Shown: positions 21,178 to 32,600 of the stretch, one piece after another
Position numbering within the stretch: position 1 is the stretch's first letter
How the letters are laid out: each line of letters starts with the position of its first letter
Source of the DNA: Hirsutella rhossiliensis
Lineage: Eukaryota > Ascomycota > Sordariomycetes > Hypocreales > Ophiocordycipitaceae
DNA: 64,000 bases
Assembly (NCBI RefSeq): GCF_020360975.1
Contig: NW_025408674.1
Location: 2,418,001-2,482,000, forward strand
Direction of reading: 5' to 3'
The notes under the pieces: generated by a model
The model's database searches: none
What the model saw: the letters and a program-made list of their open reading frames with translations, nothing else
What the model was told of the DNA's origin: nothing
Made by a program: the position numbers and the translations under genes

Positions 21178-21236
21178 CCATCCATCCATCCATCCATCCA
21201 TCCACCCATCAATCCATCAATCCATCCATCCATCCC
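21178..21236. repeat. (CCAT)n repeat
   Basis: About 14 CCAT-like units with CCAC and CAAT variants lie within the pyrimidine-rich DNA before the microprotein. Confidence 0.9.
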
Positions 21237-21709
21237 CATGCACGTCTACCAATACTCCTCCAATAAAATCGTCCAGACCCAAGAGACCCCACCCCTGTTC
21301 AACATCCCACGCTCCTTGACACGCTCTCTCTCTCCCCTCTCCATCTCGGTCCACCAACACGCCACCTTTCTCACTACCTTTTCTTTTTGCTTTGGGAAAG
21401 TCGCAAGCTTATAAACCTAGCTTGCTCCCCCTTCAACCTCTTCTCTTCTCTCCTCTGCTCTCCTCTCCTCTCCTCTTCTTCCTCCTCCTCTCTCCTTCAT
21501 CCTCCTCCTGCTCCTCTCTCCTTCGCATCACTGTACAATCAGTCAAGCTCCTCATAACGAACCTCCTCTCCGCGTTACATCACTGTACTTCAGACAAACT
21601 ATTCATACTCACACAGGCCTCGTCTCCAACCTCGCCATCAGCCGACTCTAGAAACCATCGGCGAGACAGCCATCCAAGCCAGCCAGCCTTCTTCTTCTCC
21701 ACCTTCGCC

Positions 21710-21814
21710 ATGCCCGCCTACGAATACTGCTGCAAGTGCGGAGGCATGATTGTCATCAGCACCACCTGCACCGGCTGCGGCCACAAGCAGTGCAACAAAT
21801 GCCCCCTGTGCTAA
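21710..21814 (+). CDS. Cysteine-rich 34-residue microprotein, zinc-knuckle-like
   Basis: A 35-codon frame runs from ATG 21710 (context TTCGCCATGC) to TAA 21814. The product begins MPAYEYCCKCGG and continues with CTGCGHKQCNKCPLC. It has eight Cys (7, 8, 10, 20, 23, 28, 31, 34) and one His in 34 residues. The two clusters CCxC and CxxCGHxxCxxCxxC resemble a zinc ribbon or knuckle. There is no signal peptide, so an intracellular metal-binding role is more likely than a secreted effector; this is inference. The frame stays open upstream but with no in-frame ATG back to at least 21392, so the short form is the natural product. The long CT-rich leader supports transcription. I cannot name the family, and the short length means chance is not fully excluded. 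Confidence 0.6.
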   Translation: MPAYEYCCKCGGMIVISTTCTGCGHKQCNKCPLC

Positions 21815-23106
21815 ACAGGCGTGCCTATCTCGACGACAAGACACCCCGTCCGCAATACCTCCCCTCGCCAGCCATAGCGACAATCCACCTCATGTTTTCA
21901 GAGCCGCTTTGCTGCTACATCGGAAACTGCCGCGATACCCCCGTTGTATTTCTTTCCGGCCCTCGTATCTGATGCCTCACTCTTCGGCTACACTTTCTGC
22001 CGTCTCCTGATCCTCTCTTCTCTCCGTTTGGCTTATGCACGGAGTTGTTGGGCGCGATGCGTGGGACGAAATCATGGCTTCACGATGGATGCCCACCTTA
22101 TTTTTGTTTTCTACCCTTTCTTTTTTCTCTCGGGGCCGTCTTTCTATTTTAGCTTGGGGGGCCCGATTTTTGGCGCACCGGAAAATCACTTCTGCAGTTC
22201 AGTTCATTTCTTTCATGCACTGGTCTCGCCTGGATCTGATCTTCGTCAAGGGGCCAAGGGGGGTTTGCCAGAAGTTCAGCTCAGTTCAGTATCAACTGCA
22301 CAATGTAAAAGACGTAATAGCTCACATCCCATCCGCTCACCTCGTCTTGACCTCGAGTGTCCCGTTTTGATCTCGTCAGCCCCTCCGCCTCACCGTCTAC
22401 GTCTTCGGCCGCCCTCACCAGCCGGGCGGCATACCTACATCATACATGCTCTCGTCTCTCTTACAGTCACACGGCGTCGCGCAGCCCACTCGGACAAACT
22501 TCACGTACCACGCCCGACCAAGTTGTCAGAACTTTTTACTGCTTCCTAGTCAGGTCTTGCGCTGTGCTACTGATACATGCCATCATTTCACCTCGCTGGC
22601 CTGCCAATCCCCTCTTCCCTACTAGCCTGCCCCTTGCTACCGCACGCTTTCTCCTTGACGGGAGCCTCGCTCAATTTCGCTCCAGCAAATGCCGACGCCA
22701 CCGTCATGGATCAAAGTCCAGCCCCGATCGTTATGTGCGCGTCCGCCGAGTTCCCCCTTCTACACCGACGCAATTATCTTGACGTGATCAAGTCTCGCGG
22801 GAAAAAACACATGAAAGCAAATGAGTGCGCAGGGTCAGAGCAAATCCCTGAAAAAAAAACAGATAGCCAGCTTGATGGCAAGTGCAAACCGTAATGCCTC
22901 GACTTGTCGTTTGATGTGAATGGATGGCCGTCTTTTTGATGATTACAAATTCCAACCTGTGTGCAACCTGATGATGCCTTTATACGCGGGCGGGTATTAT
23001 CGTCGTTCGTGTCGTCGAGCTTCTCCCTGCCCACCCAGATACAGGCAAGAAGTGTGTCGTAAGGAGAGATGGACAAGGCCAAGTGACTTGCTTGTTTCCG
23101 TCTTGT
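21815..23106. other. 3' flanks of convergent genes
   Basis: This lies between the microprotein and the end of the 1089-residue gene on the opposite strand. Two AGTTCAGCTCAGTTCAG-like short repeats lie near 22197 and 22280. No gene is supported. Confidence 0.45.
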
Positions 23107-26100
23107 TCAAATCATTCCGCCCGGCAGGCCGCCGCGCGACATCTTGACCTGCGGTGCAGGCACCCGCAAACCCCGCGGAGGGCTGCGTCGTCCTCTGCCG
23201 TCGGTCTCCATCGCCACCCTGCGTACTCCCTGCGGGTAGTTGCCGGTAAGACCTTCATCATCCGACGTCGTGGTAGAACCGTAGACATCATCTGCCCCGC
23301 CGCGCGGCACATGAAATCCTCCGAGATGTGACCCCTGCTCGTAAGGTCGCGCGAACGCGCCATGCCCATTCTTGCGACGGGGGTTGATCGGGGGTAGGGG
23401 CGGCGCTGCGGCCGCCGCGGCATGCAAGTTCGGGGTGGAGGCGGCCGCGCCCAGCAAGCTGCCGTTCCTGGAACGACCGTACGGCTGCGCCTCGTGCTGT
23501 GTGCTGGGCCTCTGGGGTATAGGCGATCCAGACTTATCCAGCATGTCTCGCGTCCGGCCAACCCTTCTGCCCGATGCGTCAATGGCGCCTGTGCTATGAC
23601 TGGGGCTCATGCCTGTTGGGAAGGCCGCCGTCATAGATCGAGGGGGGGATCGGGTGGCGTCGGTGCCCGAGAAGCCAGCCGCCCCCATTTTCGGACTTGG
23701 CCGACTGAAACCCCCTGGACCGGGTTGGCCAAGCTGTTCCTCATACGTTGCCGAGCCATTGCGAAGCCTGGCCCCGCGGCTGTAGCCGGGGCCTCCCGTG
23801 CTCGTCTCTGAGCCGCTCCTGTCTCTCGGCTCTGACGCTGCGCGAGAGCCTGCGCTCGAGCGGCTGCTGTGTCTAGAATCGTCCCGAGGCCTCCGATTGA
23901 ACAAGGCAAGAGGCGGGCCGCCCTCATGTGGTATTCCGTGCTGGTAAGGTGCTCCCGTTGGCTTCGGTACCGCCTGGTGCCTTTGTTGCGTTTCCAACTC
24001 CTTCATCTTCTGCATATCCCGGCGTGCCTGGCGGAAGGCTTTCAAACCGGCCTGGCTGTTTTCGTCTTTGCCGCTGGACGGCGATCCCTTGCTTCCGGAT
24101 AGCTCCTCGTCGCCATCTCGAGAGACCATGGGGTCCTCCCCGGTGTTGGCCGGCGCGTTGTAGAGCGGCGCCAGCGGGACAGGGTTCGAGGGCACGCTGA
24201 CCGGTACCTTGGAGGGTTTGACGCGGCCTTGTTCTTGGACGTCGCGGTCTGCTAGGGAGCTTTTGCTGGACTTGGACCGTAAGATCCCCAGGCCATTTGC
24301 TCGGAGCGCGTTGAACTCCCTAGTGGGCTCGGGAAGAGGGGTGGTGGTGCTTGAGCGCTCACTGTCCGACTCTACATACGTTGTGAGTCTCTCGCGCACT
24401 CGCCGCGCACCATCAGCCAGATGGCGGGCGAATTCGTCTTGGTCTCGGGGCTTCATTTCGCCAAGAGGCAAGATGGCGTGGTGGGGCATGTTGGCTCTGG
24501 CCGAAATCGAGTTTGCCTCTGAATTCCCGGAAACCATGGGCGAATTCGACGATCGGAGTCCGACATCCTGGTCGGTGATTCCGGAAATCGACGAGGCCGC
24601 GCTGTCATGCCTCAAGTGATGACGCACCATGCCGCTCAAGCCCGACGTAGGCCCCAGAGTCGGCGAGTCATGCGAGAGGTCGAGTCTAGGGTCCGGGCTG
24701 AGCTCGCCGGGCTTGCCCGCGAAAGAGGCAAACTCGTCCGACATCTTAGAGGAGCAGAGTGAGAGGGGAGTTGGCAGCGCTGATTTCCGGAACGCGGGAT
24801 GATCCTGGTCGTCGGGACGCTCGATGGTGAGCTGCGGTGTGATGGAGGGCAGGCTAGACCGGTTGTCCGTGGAAGCGTCATCACTGTCATCGAAGAAGGT
24901 CGGGTGGGTGCGGTCCTTGTGGGTAGACGACTCAGGCGCCGTCGCCGAAGACACGGTCCTGTCCACGGGCGCTCGTCGAAATGAAGATGATCGAGAGCCG
25001 CGTGCCTCGGAGCCGGGGTTGGGCTCCGAAGAAGCCTGGCCGATGGGCGTCTCACGGCCCTGTTGGAGCTGACGCTGCCGTTGAGCGTATTTTGATTCGT
25101 CGTATTGTTGAGGTCGCTGAAACACTCCCATGGCCGTGGCTTTGCCTCGATCATTCGGCTGGATGGGCAGCGAGGGATAATCCTCCGTCTCGCTGATGGG
25201 GGGGCTGAGAGGGGGGTTCCCGACAAAGGCGGCCTTCTGCTCTGGCCTGGGGAATTTGCTGTTCATCTCGGGGGGGCTCATCATTTGCGCAGGGCCGGCC
25301 ATAGACGGACTAAACGATCGAAGGTTAGGGGCACTAGCCTTGCCGACAATCGGTCGCCGCTCCATGACACGGTCGCCGAAGCCTGCCCCGGTCGGAGAAG
25401 GCGCAGGCGGGGTGAGGTCAGGGGTTCGAGAGCCAAACGGTCGCTGTCTTGACAATGTGTCCATCCGCGATAGAGCCGACGACTGCTGGTCCTGAAGATC
25501 CTGCGTGAGCCCCTGTTCATACAGCCTCCGAGTGCGCGTGACACTTCGATCCAGGGCGGAAGCCTGGCTTGCCGAGGTCGCGAGTGCGCCGCTGGGTTGC
25601 CGGTCTTTGATAGAAGCTGGCTGAGAAGACGTGACCGAGGTGGCGGCCGTCGAATCTCGCGCTGCAGAGGGAGCAGACGAGGTCGTCGAGCTGGTCTCCC
25701 GTCGGCGGTCGTAGTCTGTCTGGGCTTCGGATTCGGCCGCGTCTTGAATCCGCTCCTCCTCGAAGGACTGCCGGTCCCTCTCGGCTTGCCTCCATCTCTG
25801 GAAAGCAGACTGGGCCACGTCATCATCATAGAGTGCCCTGCCGCCCATGCCGCCGCCTCTGGAGCTACCTCCAACGGGGATCTTGTAGATCTTCTGCCGT
25901 CCACCGAAGAGAACGTTGCCCTCAATGGGCTTGGCGCGGTTCATGACGCTACCCGTCGTCGAGGCGGCATCATCGCTCGAGACAAATGATTCAACACGGG
26001 CGAACTGGCGAGTCTTGACCGACTCGATTTCGGCAATGTCGTGCAGGCCGCCGGCACCCGAGCCAAATTCCATGAGTCGAGACTGCCTCTTTGTAAAGAG

Positions 26101-26376
26101 CACGCTATCGTCGCTAGCCTTGCCGAGTTTTGATTTGGGATCATCCTGCTCTCGGAGCATGGAGAAGCGGGCCGAAAGGCCTGTCATGAGAAGACTGGTT
26201 CGAAAGTCATCCGTCGAAGGCAATGCAGCCGTGAGGTCAAGCTCCTTCTTTGGCTCTTCTTCCTGTGACTTCTTTTTCCCAAACATCCTGAAGGGGCCAG
26301 ACGGCTCCGAGTCCATCGACGGACGGGGAGCAAAGACCTCATCCCGGTTCTTCTTTTTACCCCGAAGTCGATTCAT
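23107..26376 (-). CDS. Large low-complexity protein of unknown function
   Basis: A single uninterrupted minus-strand frame of 1089 codons starts at ATG 26376 (MNRLRGKKKNRDEVF). I do not recognise a named domain. The first ~170 residues look the most ordered: LDLTAALPSTDDFRTSLLM, GLSARFSMLREQDD and ASDDSVLFTKRQSRLMEFG. Next come a charged helical stretch (FQRWRQAERDRQSFEEERIQ, about residue 191) and RRLYEQGLTQDLQDQQSSAL near 287. The rest is Ser/Pro/Arg/Gly-rich and probably disordered, with a basic helix GLKAFRQARRDMQKMKELE near 785. The C-terminus is Gly/Arg-rich. Many Ser-Pro and RxxS sites suggest heavy phosphorylation. Such proteins in filamentous fungi are often cortical or signalling scaffolds, but no function is shown here. 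The absence of introns over 3.2 kb is notable but not odd. Confidence 0.85.
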   Translation of the reverse strand: MNRLRGKKKNRDEVFAPRPSMDSEPSGPFRMFGKKKSQEEEPKKELDLTAALPSTDDFRTSLLMTGLSARFSMLREQDDPKSKLGKASDDSVLFTKRQSRLMEFGSGAGGLHDIAEIESVKTRQFARVESFVSSDDAASTTGSVMNRAKPIEGNVLFGGRQKIYKIPVGGSSRGGGMGGRALYDDDVAQSAFQRWRQAERDRQSFEEERIQDAAESEAQTDYDRRRETSSTTSSAPSAARDSTAATSVTSSQPASIKDRQPSGALATSASQASALDRSVTRTRRLYEQGLTQDLQDQQSSALSRMDTLSRQRPFGSRTPDLTPPAPSPTGAGFGDRVMERRPIVGKASAPNLRSFSPSMAGPAQMMSPPEMNSKFPRPEQKAAFVGNPPLSPPISETEDYPSLPIQPNDRGKATAMGVFQRPQQYDESKYAQRQRQLQQGRETPIGQASSEPNPGSEARGSRSSSFRRAPVDRTVSSATAPESSTHKDRTHPTFFDDSDDASTDNRSSLPSITPQLTIERPDDQDHPAFRKSALPTPLSLCSSKMSDEFASFAGKPGELSPDPRLDLSHDSPTLGPTSGLSGMVRHHLRHDSAASSISGITDQDVGLRSSNSPMVSGNSEANSISARANMPHHAILPLGEMKPRDQDEFARHLADGARRVRERLTTYVESDSERSSTTTPLPEPTREFNALRANGLGILRSKSSKSSLADRDVQEQGRVKPSKVPVSVPSNPVPLAPLYNAPANTGEDPMVSRDGDEELSGSKGSPSSGKDENSQAGLKAFRQARRDMQKMKELETQQRHQAVPKPTGAPYQHGIPHEGGPPLALFNRRPRDDSRHSSRSSAGSRAASEPRDRSGSETSTGGPGYSRGARLRNGSATYEEQLGQPGPGGFSRPSPKMGAAGFSGTDATRSPPRSMTAAFPTGMSPSHSTGAIDASGRRVGRTRDMLDKSGSPIPQRPSTQHEAQPYGRSRNGSLLGAAASTPNLHAAAAAAPPLPPINPRRKNGHGAFARPYEQGSHLGGFHVPRGGADDVYGSTTTSDDEGLTGNYPQGVRRVAMETDGRGRRSPPRGLRVPAPQVKMSRGGLPGGMI

Positions 26377-27887
26377 TGCGAAGGTAGCTGCGGAGGCGTG
26401 GGTTGGCGTGTGTCGTAACTGTACTGATTGATCACGGCAAGAAACTGGAAGGGATCGGGTCCATTAATCGGCGTTCTGAGAGCCTGTCACGCCAACGACT
26501 GAGGGCGGAGAAGATGGAAACGAAAGGCTGCAGCATATCAATTAGCCAACAGCTCCTGTTCACGGTGGTCACAGAACAGCTAGCCCATCTTGACTCGACG
26601 GTACGAGCTTCAAACACACAAGTTTAGCACTCAGCCAGCCTTCACCAGCCTGCCAGGGCAAACGAGGCAGGGGGTTTCTGCCGGCAGCCGGCCGGCCTGG
26701 CGGTGTCGAAAGGGGATTGTGTCGGAGAAGACGGGAGGAATGGCATACCTGGAAGCCTACAGCTGAGCTGCGAGCGTTTCAGCCTGGCCGATTTGCCGAC
26801 TTGGAAGACGGCATCAACGGCGTCTTGTTGCGTAGCGAGTGAATACGAACCCAAGCGGTTCGGGATGCGGGATGATGAACGGCAGACAGCCAAGCCCCGA
26901 GGTGCTGCAACGACGAGTCGAAGTACTCGGTGTGTATCAATCCCGCACGTTGTCTTCCTGGTATTCTTTGGTGTAGCCCGACGGCGGTTGCCCCTGTTGA
27001 CGCTTACGCAAGGTCAAAAGTCCGAGATGGCGCGGTGTGTTGATGAGTGGCGATCAGGTCAATGGCACGACGAGAATCTCATGGTAAGGAGCGTGTGTAT
27101 CAGCGAGAACGGACGCGACAGGGCCGGAGGACGAGGTCGAGGTCGAGCGGAGAGTCGATGATGTCCGGCCGCGGCTGGGGGGAGGTGAGAGGAGAAGGAG
27201 GTTGAGGACGAGATGGACGGTCTGGGAGTCCAAGGAAGGAGAGGAGCAGGGGACGCAGAGAATGAAAAGACGTCCCAGACGACCAGGGTGCAAGAAATTG
27301 AGAAGCGGAGCAGCAACAATGAAGGGGGGTGTCATAAGCGTGGAACCGCCGGCGCCCCCCCACCGCAGGCCGTGAGCTAGCTAGCACAGGAGGACGTTGG
27401 TGAGCTCAGGCTTTGGTGCCACTTCCACGCGGAGGGGTGGACGCTAAAACAGCGAGGAACAGGTCCAGGTACAAGGCGGCTGTGATCCCAGACAGGGGTT
27501 GCGAGGTATGGAGAGCTGGGGATTACTGTGGCGCTAGCCAATGAACTGGCCTCGCCACAGGGCAGCTGTCCCACCCCCCTGCCCCTTACCCCCCCTACCC
27601 CCCTAACTCCGTACACACGCCCCCTTTTCACTGTACTGTCTTCGTACTCTCCTGGCTGGCGTGGGTGGGTTCCTCCCGTCCACTGCCGGCGACAGGAGCA
27701 TGTGTGTGTACTGTGTGCACATGGAGGACTCCTGATTTCTCACGAGCGTGCATATGTATGTCGTACGTGTTTGCTCTGTGCTCACTGCAATCTGTGCCAG
27801 ATTCTGAAGTCGTCGGTTAGCCCCTAGACGGTGACCTGAGAATGGGCCAAGTCCCGCGGCAATCGGACCTGTCTGCCGTGCCAGACC

Positions 27888-27926
27888 AAGGTAACACACC
27901 AAGGTAACACACCAAGGTAACACATC
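27888..27926. repeat. Three 13-bp tandem repeats
   Basis: The unit AAGGTAACACACC is present twice perfectly and a third time with one change. Confidence 0.9.
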
Positions 27927-29626
27927 ATAATGTCAACAAATGGATTGTTCCTTGCCTCTTTCTTTCTCTTACGTGGATGCCCCCAGCCTGAGGAGCCGTT
28001 GGCGCGGGCCAGCCAGGAATCTGCATACCGACCTACCTGGGCAAATGCTTGCTCGGCTCTCCGTAAGGTACCGGGAGCTACTACCAGTACTTCTGGTAGT
28101 GCTGAGGGGAGGCCAGGACTGCTGGCGAAGCGTTGGTCGAAAATGGAGCGCGCGGCTTGGGGGTTTGCCGCTGCCATCTCAACTCGGCACGGATACCCCC
28201 CTTCTGTAAGAACGAGGATGAATCCGGGAAGCACCATCAGGGGTCGCCTATGCGTGTAGAAGCGTGTGCCCTGACAGTGCACTGCGCCCGGGTACCTCCA
28301 GGACTGTACAGTACTGTACCTGCACCTGCATGCACCCGCCCGCGCCAGGGGAATGCAACAAAAGCTTTGCATTGGGCAGACGCGTGCCAGGAGGCGCTCG
28401 AGATTGAAATAGGTGCCTTGGCGAGATAAAACTGCCGTCTCCTTTCCCTCCTGGGCCCGTAGTTCCCGCATGTCGGGCATCCAGGTCACCAATGAGCAAT
28501 ACACCATCCGAAACTTGCATTCCGCCGGCCTCGACAATTGATTAAGTTACCTCCAGTCAAGTCTGTTGGGTGATGACTCATCCGTCTTGTCGTCCTGTTC
28601 GTGCTCATCGTCCATCATGCAGCTCAAGACTCGGCATGGTCATGGAGGCTGGTGGACGTCCAGCTTTTCTTTTCCTCCGTTTCCAGCCACTTTCTCCGCA
28701 TCCACTGCCCGCGCGTGATCATCGCGGCCGGCATCACACCTGCGACGTGTGAGACGCTCCCGAACCAAGGCACTGCTTCGTATCCCGTCGATTCGTCCAT
28801 CTCTCGTCGCCATCAGCCGCCTTTCTTACCACATGCATATGCCCCTTCTTTCTTTCAAAGCAAAAAACCGTTGCCTCGTCGGCGCTCAGCGTGACATGTC
28901 GCAAGAGGCGGGCATCCAATATTCTCTCTCGCCGTCCCTCGTCTTGTGTCTCCCTCTGGGAGCGAGCTGGCCCAATCGACTTGCTTCTGCTGCATCAACC
29001 CCCCGAAGGCCTCGACTGCTTGGTGAGCGCTGGGAAAACAGTATTACCGCGCAGCAGCAGCCGTCGGGCTTGTCGGCCTGAGCTTGCCTGTCGTGGGCAT
29101 GGTCGCTATTCGTTCCCGAAAGCCCCCCCGTCTCCTTTATTTTTAGGTAGGTTTTCCATTGCTTCTCCGCCCCCAGCTCCCGCTGTTCCCCCCTGGCTCT
29201 ATGGATACCGCCTTATGACGTCGACATGGACTCGAGGGCGAAATAGGCAATACAGTCAGCCCCTTCAAGATGACGTGCCCCCATGGATGCGGTGAGGACG
29301 GGACTCAACTCCGTGCATTCGGTGCCGCCAAAGCCCTGGCCAAGGCTGCGGCTAGGTACTGACTACTGGGTACTAAGTTGGACGGAGCCACCCCTGCTTT
29401 TGGTTTAATCAGCCTCTGCCACCACGGCTGTCGGTTTGATTGCGGTGTTCGGGTCGTGTGCGGGACGCTTGGCGCTCGGGGAACCGTCGGGTGCTTAACA
29501 CAAACATGAGCCCTCGTCTGGGCGGCGGGGCATTGCCGCTTTTCTTGCCGTCTGGCCACTCAGCCCGCGCCAACATTCAACAAGCCAAGGCCATCTCACC
29601 ACGTCCGGCTCCCAAGAAGAGAGGAG

Positions 29627-29682
29627 AGGACGAGCTTTGCAGGACGGGCTTTGCAGGACGGGCTTTGCAGGACGGGCTTTGC
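29627..29682. repeat. Four 14-bp tandem repeats
   Basis: The unit AGGACGGGCTTTGC is present three times perfectly, preceded by one copy with a single change (AGGACGAGCTTTGC). Confidence 0.9.
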
Positions 29683-32600
29683 AGGTCATGGCACAGGCCT
29701 GGTTCGACCATCTGGCCTTGCAGCACGGAATGATGAGTAAAAAAGTCGCACAATTTAATTTCGATGCGACCTCATGGCCGGAGCCAAGCCACGAGACACC
29801 GTCTGTTTCAGCGACCGGAGACGACGTCCTTGACCAGCCCATTGTGTACAGTACACAGCAACCGTGACTTCCCCTGTGGCGGCTTTTAAGGCAGTGTCGG
29901 AGCTGCACGAAGCTTTCGCGCGTCCAAAGTCATGGGCATGTCAGCCCCGAGAGCCAAGGAGGTGCTGTGTTTCAGATCCACAAGGGGAAAAAAAAAAGGT
30001 AGGAAAACAAAACAAGAGCAGCCTCTGGGGAACCACTTGTAATTATTTCTATATATGTGGCCTGGGTCGTCGTGCCTTGTATTCTAGCGGTTTTCCTTGG
30101 CCCCCCCTGTTGCTTGCCATGGTCCTTATTTTGTCAGCTCCTTCATTGCTTCATGTACAGCAAGGGAATTGTCTAAGTGGGTGGTGTGGGTCACTCAAGG
30201 TATTCTGTACCTGCAAGTACTCCGTACTTGGCTCCCCGATGACGCATCCGCCTGCCTGCCTACCCGGAAGGACAGTCCGCCTCGGCCACCACAATAACAA
30301 AGTGTGCCGACGCAATGAATGACTATGGTATCCAGTAGAGGAAACCCGGACGCGTGAACATGACGGACATTGTAGTCCGTAATCCAAATGCTTTTTAGCA
30401 AGAGCGTGCTTGCCGTGAGATGTTTTCTACGAGGCGAGGAGAGCATGGAATGGTAGCTGCAGGTGTCCACGGGCTAGTACGAGGTACAAGGGGTACAAGA
30501 AGGGAACCTACTCCTCGCGTGAGCCGGCAAGTGCCTCTCGTTAGCGAGAGAAGCCTTCCCCAGCTGTTCTGGCTTGCGGATCAGCCACCAGCGCCAGTAA
30601 AAGCCCGTGTGTTCCTGACGCTTAACTCAATCTTGGCCTTGTGGCTTGTACTGCACTTGTATCTGCACACGCCACGGTGTGTTCCTAACACACAGACGTG
30701 GAGATGAGGCCACAGGGCCCCGGCGTCACGAACTGCAGCTCGATTTGCAAACCAGAGATGCGTCTTGTTCGCGATTGATCCGCCGCGTACCGAGAACCAC
30801 ACGGATCTCCGTCGTCTGAAATGCGGTCTCACCCAAACAGATCGCCAACCTCTTCGCGGCGCCGTCTCGTCTTCAGACTCATGTCCCTCGACCAACAGCC
30901 AGCAAGTCCGCACAACAACAGCCACCACCACCCCACGAAACGTCTGGCTCAAACCATCCGAGCGCCAAGTTCCCTGACTAGTCGCTGAGCTACCTGGTAC
31001 GAGTTAGCCATCTCCGCCCCCCTTCCAACGAGAACCCCTTGGAGGCCGGCGAGAAAAAAAAGAAGAAGAGGAAAAGGAAAAAGAGGAGCGGGAAACAAGA
31101 CGCTGGAAGGAAGCAGGTGAAAGAAGAAAAAGGGTGAAAAGAAGCAAGGCGCCATGCACCAGAAGCATCGGCCGTCGGGAAAGGGGGCATTCTCGTCGAC
31201 AGCATCTCGGGCCCGACCCGGTCAATAGGGCGATCGCGGGACGGCCATGTTGCCCGATGCCCGTCATTCTGACGGTGCTGCTGTCTCGACTTGAGCACGG
31301 TCTCTGCCTCGAAATGATTGGAAAAGGGGAGAAGGCATGAGAAAAGAAACAACGGGAAAAGGAAAAAAGGGGGTGCCAAAGGGGCATAGAGACAACAAGC
31401 GTTTTGTCTCACGGCCTTCTGGCCAGATTGAATCCTGCCCGTTCGCTTCTGAGCCACCACGCACCCGGACTCTGCCGGTTCTGCCCGTCGGCCGTCGGCG
31501 CCGGGACTTTGTCTGTGTCCTAACCGCCGGCCCCCGGCTCCCGATGCCGCTTCGTCCGATGCCAAAATCGCCCTCAGTAACAGACAACAGACGACAACAG
31601 TCCGATCTGGCTGTCCCAACGTGACGAGTTCCCTTGGGCCCCTTGCAAGCCTGGATCATTGGCCCAGGCTTCCACGAGAATCATCTCTCGTCCACGCCGG
31701 CCCTTGCGCTACTGCAAGTGACCCAAACGCACCCTGCCTCACCCACTGAGGTGCTGCCAGACACCCGCCGCGCCCTACCGATGGAGCCTTGAGGGCAAGA
31801 AAAAAACTCATCGCCCAGCTCGGTGCGGCACCAGATATTCGGGCCGTTGGTCACCAAGATCCGCGACTTCATACCTAACTGTCCATCTGAATTAGCAGGG
31901 CGAGACAGCATAAAGACGAAAGAAACGCGTTGCGGACGCGCGACGTGCCGCGGGATGCATAACCAACATGACGAGGGTTGGGGACGGCTGTTGGTCCGGG
32001 TGGACGGCTGAGAGGTAGGTGCCTGATTGACCCACGCGCCCGGCCTGCTCCCCTTGTCTCCCCTGCAGCACCAAGAACCGGACGCTTGGCTGTTGACTGC
32101 TGGCTGGTGGCTGGCTGGCACGCCGCATATGGCCTACGCGAAACAGCATGACGGGCAGGCAGGCAAGCAAGACAGGCTATGAACCAGGTAGGTACGTGTG
32201 GGCCGACTCGACTCGACTCTCTTTGCCCCGCCATCTGGTGATAGGAGGCGGGGATCGTGCTGCCTCGGACGTGACCTCGTCGCCAAGTTGAGATGGAGGG
32301 GGGCTCCGGACTTGGACAATCTTGGGCATCGCGTCGAGGGTTCCAGTCTCGGAGCCGAGCGGCGAGCACGAACTAGGGCGCATTCGGCTCCCAGCGAGAG
32401 ACAAGGGCAAGGAATGAAACACAAAATGTCTGCCTGGGAAGACGCGAAGACCCCCTCCTCCTCCAGAGTGCCGCCGCCATGTGCGCGTCGTAGGATATCG
32501 CTGTATCTAGGTTGACGCATTGCAGGCCGAGTCGCCCTCGCCGTTGCCCGTGGTTGACATCATCAGAACCATCACCGGAACGACTCTCGCATGACTGACT

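Larger units (their letters stand above)
19084..21709. other. Microsatellite-rich intergenic region and long leader of the microprotein
   Basis: No gene is supported. The region contains a TACCT/GGTA island, a CATA array, a (TA)16 tract and a CCAT array. From about 21000 to 21709 the forward strand is strongly pyrimidine-rich, including CTCTCCTCT runs at 21440-21530, as in leaders of strongly expressed fungal genes. Open frames over the CATA array (reading HTYI or MYVC) are repeat artefacts. Confidence 0.6.

Noticed and set aside
27824..28537. 237-codon minus-strand frame in the gene desert
   Set aside because: It has no domain, and its composition is Cys/Arg-rich and noncoding-like. It also runs through the 13-bp array.
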